Part shown: piece by piece, positions 59,048-64,000 of the stretch
Layout: every line of letters begins with the position of its first letter
Numbering within the stretch: the first letter of the stretch is position 1
From: Streptomyces sp. NRRL F-6131
GTDB taxonomy: Bacteria; Actinomycetota; Actinomycetes; Streptomycetales; Streptomycetaceae
DNA: 64,000 bases
Assembly (NCBI GenBank): GCA_000719695.1
Contig: JOHN01000034.1
Location: forward strand, 1-64,000
Direction of reading: 5' to 3'
Translations under genes and position numbers: made by a program
Notes under the pieces: generated by a model
The model's input: the letters and a program-made list of their open reading frames with translations, nothing else
Databases searched by the model: none
What the model was told of the DNA's origin: nothing

Positions 59048-61348
59048 TCAGTCGCGCAGCAGCGCGGGCAGGCCGGCCGCGTCCGGCAGGTCGTCCGGAC
59101 CGGACAGCACGGTCAGCCGCTGGGTCGCCCGGGTGAGCGCCACGTACAGCACCCGCAGGCCCGCCTCCGACTCGCCGGCGATCCCGGTCGGGTCGGCGAC
59201 CACGGTCGCGTCGTACTCCAGCCCCTTGGCCTCCAGACTGCCCAGCGTCACCACGCGCCCGCCCAGCCCCTCGGCCCAGCCGGCCGCCTCGGCCCGCCGG
59301 TCCATCGGCACCACCAGGGCCACCGTGCCGTCCACCTCGCCCAGCAGCCGCTCCAGCTCGGCCCGGGCGGCCGCGCCGAAGGCCCGGGGGGAGGGGTCGG
59401 TGACGGCCGCGAAGCGCGGCTCCACGCCCACGTGCCGCACCGCGCTCGGCGACGGCGTGCCCGGCGCGGCCAGCGCCAGCACCTTGGCCGCCACCTCGGC
59501 GATCTCGGCCGGGTTGCGGTAGTTCACGGTCAGCGTGAAACGGCGGCGCGGCTTGCCGGACAGCACCTCGTCCAGTGCCGCCTGCGCCTCCTGCGGGAAC
59601 GGCCAGGAGGACTGCGCCGGGTCGCCGACGATGGTCCAGGTGGCCATCCGGGCCCGACGGCCGATCATCCGCCACTGCATCGGGGTGAGGTCCTGCGACT
59701 CGTCCACGATCACGTGGGCGTACTCGGTGCGCTCGACCGGCACCCTCTCCCGCTGCCGGACCGACCGGTCGGCGAAGGTGGTGACCTCCTCCAGGCCGGT
59801 CAGCAGGTCCATCGCGTCGACCTCCCGGTACTTCGGCCGGGCCGGTTCGCCGAGCAGCAGCTGCAACTCGTCCACCAGCGCCACGTCGTGCGCCGACAGG
59901 GCGCCCTCGCCGCGCTCCGACAGGTGCCGCCAGGACCCGGCCAGCACCTTCGCCTCGTCCGGCGTGACCGCGCGGCGGGCGATCCGGTTGGTGTGCCGGC
60001 TCTGCTTCAGCGTGCCGAGCACCCGGCGCGGGGTGATCACGGGCCACCAGGCGTCCAGGAAGTCCAGGAACGACGCCTCGTCCGAGACGTACTCGTCGAA
60101 GGACTCCTTCTCCTCCTGGCGCCGCTCGCGGGCGTAGTGGTCGGCGGGCCTGGGCAGGTGGCGGACGGCCTCCTGCCAGAGCGCGTCCAGCAGCAGCCGG
60201 CGGGCGCGCGGGCGCAGCAGGTTGATCGGGGTGCCGCCGGAGCCGATGACGTTGCCGCGCACCGTCTTGAGACGGCCCGCGTCCAGCTTCAGCACCTCGC
60301 CGCGGGCGACCACCTTCAGCTCCTGCGGGGCGCCCAGCTCCAGCGCCGCCCGGGCGGCCCGGCGCAGCAGCTGGACCATCCGGGCCGAGCCCTTGATCCG
60401 GGCCGCCTCCGGGGTGTCGTAGGTGTCGGCCTCGATGCCGTCGACCAGGGAGCCCACCGCGCGGATGGCGACCTGGCCCTCCTCGCCGAGCGAGGGCAGC
60501 ACGCCCTCGGTGTAGGAGACCAGCAGCGGGGTCGGCGAGACCACCAGGATGCCCCCGGCGTACCGGCGGCGGTCCTGGTACAGCAGGAAGGCGGCGCGGT
60601 GCAGCGCGACGGCCGTCTTGCCGGTGCCGGGGCCGCCGGTGACCAGGGTGGCGCCGGCCGCGGCGGCGCGGATGACCTCGTCCTGCTCCTTCTGGATGGA
60701 GGAGACGATGTCGCGCATCGAGTGGCTGCGGGCGCGGCCGAGCGAGGCCATCAGCGCGCCGTCGCCGACCACCGGCAGCTCCTCGCCGTCCAGGGTGGGG
60801 GTGAGGTCGGGGCGGAGCAGGTCGTCCTCGACCCCGATCACCTTGCGGCCCTTGGAGCGGATCACCCGGCGCCGCAGGACCCGGCCGGGCTCCAGCGGGG
60901 TGGACCGGTAGAACGGCGCGGCGGCCGGGGCCCGCCAGTCGATCACCAGCGGGCCGTACTCGGCGTCCAGCACGCCGAGCCGGCCGATGTGCAGGGTCTC
61001 GGCGACCGTCGGGTCGGCGGGGTCGAGCGGGGTGCTGGAGGGAATGCCGTGCTCCTCCGGGGCGTCGGCCCGCTGGAGGTCGATGCGGCCGAACAGGAAG
61101 TCCTCGAACTCCTTGTTGAGCCGCTGGAGGTGCGCGCCGGCCCGGTACACCTGGGCGTCGCGCTCGGCGAGCGCACCGGGGGTGCCCACGTGCACCCGCT
61201 TGGCGGCGTCCTCGAGGATGTACTCGGCCTCGGCGAGCTTCTCCTCCAGTCGGTGGTAGACGGTGTCGAGGTGGCGCTGCTCACCGGCGATCTCGCGCGC
61301 GCGCACGGTCTCGTGGTCGGTGGCGGTGGTGTCCGTGTTGCTCTGCAT
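59048..61348 (-). CDS. HelD/HelR-type UvrD-like helicase
   Basis: A 766-residue superfamily-1 protein of the HelD type. It has an N-terminal helical arm (EQRHLDTVYHRLEEKLAEAEYILEDAAKRV), the 1A motif VTGGPGTGKTAVALHRAAFLLY (Walker A 239-245), HVIVDESQDLTPMQWRMIGRR (Walker B), GDPAQSSW, VNYRNPAEIAEVA and LYVALTRATQRL. HelD proteins bind core RNA polymerase and release it from DNA; in Streptomyces the HelR subtype protects against rifamycins. The rifamycin-associated 19-bp element is not visible upstream, so I leave the subtype open. Confidence 0.9.
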   Translation of the reverse strand: MQSNTDTTATDHETVRAREIAGEQRHLDTVYHRLEEKLAEAEYILEDAAKRVHVGTPGALAERDAQVYRAGAHLQRLNKEFEDFLFGRIDLQRADAPEEHGIPSSTPLDPADPTVAETLHIGRLGVLDAEYGPLVIDWRAPAAAPFYRSTPLEPGRVLRRRVIRSKGRKVIGVEDDLLRPDLTPTLDGEELPVVGDGALMASLGRARSHSMRDIVSSIQKEQDEVIRAAAAGATLVTGGPGTGKTAVALHRAAFLLYQDRRRYAGGILVVSPTPLLVSYTEGVLPSLGEEGQVAIRAVGSLVDGIEADTYDTPEAARIKGSARMVQLLRRAARAALELGAPQELKVVARGEVLKLDAGRLKTVRGNVIGSGGTPINLLRPRARRLLLDALWQEAVRHLPRPADHYARERRQEEKESFDEYVSDEASFLDFLDAWWPVITPRRVLGTLKQSRHTNRIARRAVTPDEAKVLAGSWRHLSERGEGALSAHDVALVDELQLLLGEPARPKYREVDAMDLLTGLEEVTTFADRSVRQRERVPVERTEYAHVIVDESQDLTPMQWRMIGRRARMATWTIVGDPAQSSWPFPQEAQAALDEVLSGKPRRRFTLTVNYRNPAEIAEVAAKVLALAAPGTPSPSAVRHVGVEPRFAAVTDPSPRAFGAAARAELERLLGEVDGTVALVVPMDRRAEAAGWAEGLGGRVVTLGSLEAKGLEYDATVVADPTGIAGESEAGLRVLYVALTRATQRLTVLSGPDDLPDAAGLPALLRD

Positions 61349-61424
61349 GGCCTCGGTGGTTGCGGCGGAATCCCGCTCCGGGATGCGAGCGGACGGACGA
61401 TCCTACGCCCCGGCCGGGGTAAAC

Positions 61425-61463
61425 GTGAAGGCCGCCCTCCGCAACGCGGTGGACGGCCTTCAC
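61425..61463 (-). terminator. Terminator of tmRNA
   Basis: GTGAAGGCCG (61425-61434) pairs exactly with CGGCCTTCAC (61454-61463), with CCGC/GCGG inside, followed on the minus strand by GTTTACCCC. It starts 14 bases after the tmRNA 3' end. Confidence 0.8.
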
Positions 61464-61476
61464 TGTGAACATGGGG

Positions 61477-61858
61477 TGGTGGAGATGCCGGGAATCGAAC
61501 CCGGGTCCAGTGGAGTGGATTCAGGACTTCTCCGAGCGCAGTCCGCTGTGATTTTCTCGGCCCTGGCGGTCACGCGGACAAGCCGCCAACAGGCCCAGCT
61601 GCTGTTTGATTTCCCATCCGCCCTCGCAGCCCGGGCGGACGGTTGAGTTCCCTAGATTATGCCAGGGTCCGGGTCGGGAACTCCCCGGTCTGACACCCAA
61701 GCGCTATCGGTGCTTATTAGGCAGCGAGAGCGAACTGCTGGGAATCGCGCTTAGAGTTGGCGATTATTTTTTTGCGACAGATGGTTAACGAGATCATTGC
61801 CGCGTTCCTCGGCTCGCTTCTCCTGTTTCGACGTCCCCTGTCGAAACCGATCATCCCC
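61477..61858 (-). ncRNA. ssrA: tmRNA (SsrA)
   Basis: A 382-nt tmRNA. The 5' end GGGGATGATCGGTTTCGAC and the 3' end GGTTCGATTCCCGGCATCTC-CACCA form the tRNA-like acceptor (GGGGAUG with CAUCUCC), with CCA encoded. The mRNA-like part codes the degradation tag ANSKRDSQQFALAA, followed by TAATAA; the resume codon GCC follows AAAAAATAATC. With SmpB it rescues stalled ribosomes. The tag is slightly shorter than the Streptomyces coelicolor tag as I recall it. smpB lies upstream on the same strand. Confidence 0.97.
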
Positions 61859-61879
61859 ATGTTTTTTTGAGAAACAGCG

Positions 61880-61896
61880 CGGACGGCGACCGTCCG
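61880..61896 (-). terminator. Hairpin between smpB and ssrA
   Basis: CGGACGG and CCGTCCG form a 7-bp stem with a 3-base loop in the tmRNA leader, followed by GCTGTTTCTC on the minus strand. It may be the smpB terminator or mark processing of the tmRNA precursor. Confidence 0.45.
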
Positions 61897-61909
61897 TGTT
61901 GCTGGCGCC

Positions 61910-61939
61910 ATACTACGCGAGGCGACCAGCGGGGGTCCA
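61910..61939 (-). promoter_or_regulatory. ssrA promoter
   Basis: On the minus strand TGGACC (61934-61939) and TAGTAT (61910-61915) are 18 bp apart, about 50 bases upstream of the mature tmRNA 5' end, so the transcript would need 5' trimming by RNase P. Confidence 0.5.
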
Positions 61940-61944
61940 GCCGA

Positions 61945-62421
61945 TTAACTCTGGCGCCGCCGGGCGGCCGCCACGGCGCGTGCGGTCTCGCGGGTGTCCT
62001 GCTTCTCGCGCAGGGTCTGCCGCTTGTCGTAGAGCTTCTTGCCGACCGCGAGCGCCAGTTCGAGCTTCACCCGGCCGTCCTTGAAGTACAGCGAGAGCGG
62101 GACGAGGGTGTGGCCGGCGTCCCGGACCTTCGTCTCGATCTTGCGGATCTCCAGCTTGTGCAGCAGCAGCTTGCGCTTGCGCCGGGCCGCGTGGTTGGTC
62201 CACGTCCCCTGGGTGTACTCGGGGATGAAGACGTTGTCGATCCACGCCTCGTGGTTCTGGATGTAGGCGTAGCCGTCGACCAGGTTGGCCCGCCCCTCCC
62301 GCAGTGACTTCACCTCGGTGCCGGTGAGCACGAGGCCGCACTCGTAGGTGTCGAGGATGGTGTACTCGTGTCGCGCCTTCTTGTTCTGCGCGATCAGCTT
62401 GTGTCCGGTTTCCTTTGCCAT
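61945..62421 (-). CDS. smpB: SsrA-binding protein SmpB
   Basis: A 158-residue oligonucleotide-binding-fold protein that delivers tmRNA to stalled ribosomes. It shows [76 protein letters not shown] and the basic C-terminal tail ([19 protein letters not shown]). It lies next to its RNA partner ssrA. Its start is 44 bases from the end of the S41 protease gene. Confidence 0.96.
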   Translation of the reverse strand: MAKETGHKLIAQNKKARHEYTILDTYECGLVLTGTEVKSLREGRANLVDGYAYIQNHEAWIDNVFIPEYTQGTWTNHAARRKRKLLLHKLEIRKIETKVRDAGHTLVPLSLYFKDGRVKLELALAVGKKLYDKRQTLREKQDTRETARAVAAARRRQS

Positions 62422-62465
62422 AGCGCGGTCATTCTCGCACCTCCGGCCCCGGTCGAGCAGCCCCT

Positions 62466-63626
62466 TTACGTCCGGCTGCCCAGACCGGCCAGGACCCGCA
62501 GGGCGAGCGCGGCGGCGTCCTCGGCGGCGTCGGCCGGGACGTCCGGGGCCAGCCCGGTGCCCTCCGGGGAGCGGGCGGCCGGGGTGAAGTAGCGGCCGAC
62601 GGTGAGTTCCAGCACGGCGCCGTCGGCGAGTCGGCTGGGCTGCTGCACGGTGCCCTTGCCGAAGGTCCGGGAGCCGACCACCACGGCCCGGCCGCGGTCC
62701 TGGAGGGCGCCGGTGAGCAGTTCGGCGGCGCTCATGGTGCCGCCGTCGACCAGCACCACCAGCGGGGTGCGCTGGTCGCCGCCGGACGGGGCGGTCAGTT
62801 CGCGGGTGCCGCCGCGGTCCTGGTAGGAGCCGACCGGGCCGCCGTCCAGGAAGACCCCGGCGGCGCCGACGGCCTCCTCGACCAGCCCGCCGGAGTTGCC
62901 GCGCAGATCGAGCACCACCCCGGCGCGCGCGCCGCGCACGGCGGCGCGCACCTGTTCGGCCACGCCGGAGGTGAAGGCCCGGACGGCGATCCGCACGACA
63001 CCGCCCGCCAGGTGCTCCACCGCCACCTGCTGGCTGTCCAGCAGCGCCCGGTGCAGCCGGACCTCGCGGACCTCGCCCTCGCCGCGCTGCACCTCCAGGA
63101 CCACCTCCGAGCCGGCCTGGCGCTCGGCGCCCTCGCGTCCGCGCAGCCGGGCCACCACCTCGGTGACGGGCAGCCGGTCGGCCGGGTCCGCGCCGATCCG
63201 CAGCAGCCGGTCGCCGACCGCGATCCCGGCGGCGGCCGCCGGTCCGGCGGGCTGCACCTGGGAGACGGTGGTGAGGCCGTCCTCGCCGCGGCCGACCGAC
63301 AGGCCCACGCCCAGGTAGCGGCCGTCCAGGCCCTGGCTGAACTCGGCGTACTCCTGGGCGCTGTAGTAGGCGCCCCAGCGGTCCCCGGTCGCGCCGATCA
63401 GGTGCTCGGCCTGCTGCTGGGAGAGGTTCGCGCCGGCCGGGTCCTGGCCGGCCCCGAGGGGCGCGCCGACGCCCTGGGCGGCGGTCTGGGCGCGGTCCGC
63501 CGACAGCGGGCGCGGGGCCGGACCGGACTCGCCCCAGGCGCCGGTGGCGGCACCGGCCAACAGGACCACCCCGAACACCAGGCTGAGGGTGGCCACCTGA
63601 CGGGTCGCGCGGGGAGAGACGGACAT
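62466..63626 (-). CDS. S41 C-terminal processing protease
   Basis: A 386-residue exported protease. It has an N-terminal membrane/signal segment ([22 protein letters not shown]), a CtpA-like cap region ([24 protein letters not shown]), a PDZ domain (about 100-185: [31 protein letters not shown]) and the catalytic Ser-Lys dyad S299 ([12 protein letters not shown]) and K324 ([10 protein letters not shown]). It lies between ftsX and smpB, its conserved place in streptomycetes. A terminator separates it from ftsX. Confidence 0.92.
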   Translation of the reverse strand: MSVSPRATRQVATLSLVFGVVLLAGAATGAWGESGPAPRPLSADRAQTAAQGVGAPLGAGQDPAGANLSQQQAEHLIGATGDRWGAYYSAQEYAEFSQGLDGRYLGVGLSVGRGEDGLTTVSQVQPAGPAAAAGIAVGDRLLRIGADPADRLPVTEVVARLRGREGAERQAGSEVVLEVQRGEGEVREVRLHRALLDSQQVAVEHLAGGVVRIAVRAFTSGVAEQVRAAVRGARAGVVLDLRGNSGGLVEEAVGAAGVFLDGGPVGSYQDRGGTRELTAPSGGDQRTPLVVLVDGGTMSAAELLTGALQDRGRAVVVGSRTFGKGTVQQPSRLADGAVLELTVGRYFTPAARSPEGTGLAPDVPADAAEDAAALALRVLAGLGSRT

Positions 63627-63687
63627 GGCACCGGAGTCTAGGCGCAGCCCGGAAGACGAGGAGGCGGAACGGACCGCGGCGAAACGC

Positions 63688-63726
63688 GGGCGGCCCCGGA
63701 CGGCGCAGTGCCGTCCGGGGCCGCCC
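63688..63726 (-). terminator. Terminator after ftsX
   Basis: GGGCGGCCCCGGACGGC (63688-63704) and its exact complement (63710-63726) form a 17-bp stem with a GCAGT loop, 23 bases after the ftsX stop codon. It separates ftsX from the S41 gene. Confidence 0.85.
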
Positions 63727-63748
63727 GGTGTGAGGTCGGGGGAGGTCC

Positions 63749-64000
63749 CTAGACCTTCAGGTACTTGCGGAGGGTGAAGAAGGCCGCGATGCCGGCCATG
63801 CCCATACCCACCACGACCAGCAGCGGAATCACCGCGAGCACCGAGGAGAGGCCGATGAAGTGGATGAACTGCACCCGCTCGGCCAGCCAGTTCTGCACGA
63901 AGAAGTGCCCGCAGAGCAGCAGGCCGGAGGCCATCACCGCGCCGAGCAGCGCGGAGAACGCGGCCTCCGCGATGAACGGCATCTGCACGTAGAAGTTGGA
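63749..64000 (-). CDS. ftsX: Cell-division ABC transporter permease FtsX, 3' end only
   Basis: The last 83 residues of a permease running off the right edge (reading [21 protein letters not shown] at the edge). Two membrane helices are visible ([22 protein letters not shown] and [29 protein letters not shown]), ending in the basic tail RKYLKV. With FtsE it activates peptidoglycan hydrolases during division. An in-frame GTG at 63988 is an internal codon, not a start. Confidence 0.9.
   Translation of the reverse strand, partial: SNFYVQMPFIAEAAFSALLGAVMASGLLLCGHFFVQNWLAERVQFIHFIGLSSVLAVIPLLVVVGMGMAGIAAFFTLRKYLKV

Noticed and set aside
61349..61424. Rifamycin-associated element ahead of the HelD-type gene
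   Set aside because: I looked for the GGGGCTTGCGGCAAGGCCC-type palindrome upstream and did not find it, so the HelR subtype is not claimed.

Overview
This window is very GC-rich chromosomal DNA from an actinomycete of the family Streptomycetaceae (Streptomyces or Kitasatospora; the sequence alone does not separate them). The evidence is two SsgA-like sporulation proteins, a likely DasR operator, MurA/HU/tmRNA/SmpB/FtsX proteins of streptomycete type, GTG and TTG starts, leaderless genes and an almost complete third-position G/C bias. From memory, the gene order follows the conserved core-arm region around SCO2910-SCO2970 of S. coelicolor, but I could not check this. I see no prophage, insertion sequence, CRISPR array or large biosynthetic cluster.

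Layout. 1-4.7 kb: flavin monooxygenase, LuxR-type regulator, ilvE, an MBL hydrolase and a small HTH protein. 4.8-7 kb: a cysteine-synthesis module (mec, a cysteine-type leader peptide, cysO, cysM) with candidate attenuation structures. 7-12 kb: amino-acid permease, DUF2017-clpS, and the NAD-salvage pair pncB-pncA. 12-17 kb: small regulators and hypothetical proteins. 17-20.6 kb: a type VII secretion island (mycosin, a WXG100-type protein and a partner) without Ecc core genes. 20.7-24.5 kb: endonuclease V and two RDD membrane proteins. 24.6-35 kb: ssgA-like gene, a GT87 glycosyltransferase with no early stop codon, GH18 protein, two-component system, half of an HPPD gene beside an AsnC regulator, Lon-like protease, IclR regulator. 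35.5-46 kb: helicase, second ssgA-like gene, a translationally coupled envelope operon (sortase, esterase, DUF2156 protein), deacetylase-like lipoprotein, MFS pump. 46-47 kb: guanidine exporter with a guanidine-III riboswitch, a cysteine-rich micro-ORF and tRNA-Cys. 47-51.6 kb: a molybdenum hydroxylase operon. 51.9-64 kb: GH20 hexosaminidase with a dre site, DUF3039, YqgE, murA, hup, malic enzyme, a candidate small RNA, a HelD-type helicase, tmRNA, smpB, S41 protease and the 3' end of ftsX.

Two themes stand out. First, cysteine: a sulfur-carrier pathway with its protease and a Leu-Cys leader peptide, and separately an unlisted 29-residue micro-ORF with seven cysteines ending 55 bases before the only complete tRNA-Cys seen here. 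Second, damaged or diverged enzymes that keep their context: an HPPD lacking the whole metal-binding half, a molybdenum subunit whose usual catalytic glutamate motif reads differently, a rhomboid-like fold without the catalytic serine motif, and a glycosyltransferase reading frame that runs through the opposite strand of an ssgA-like gene.
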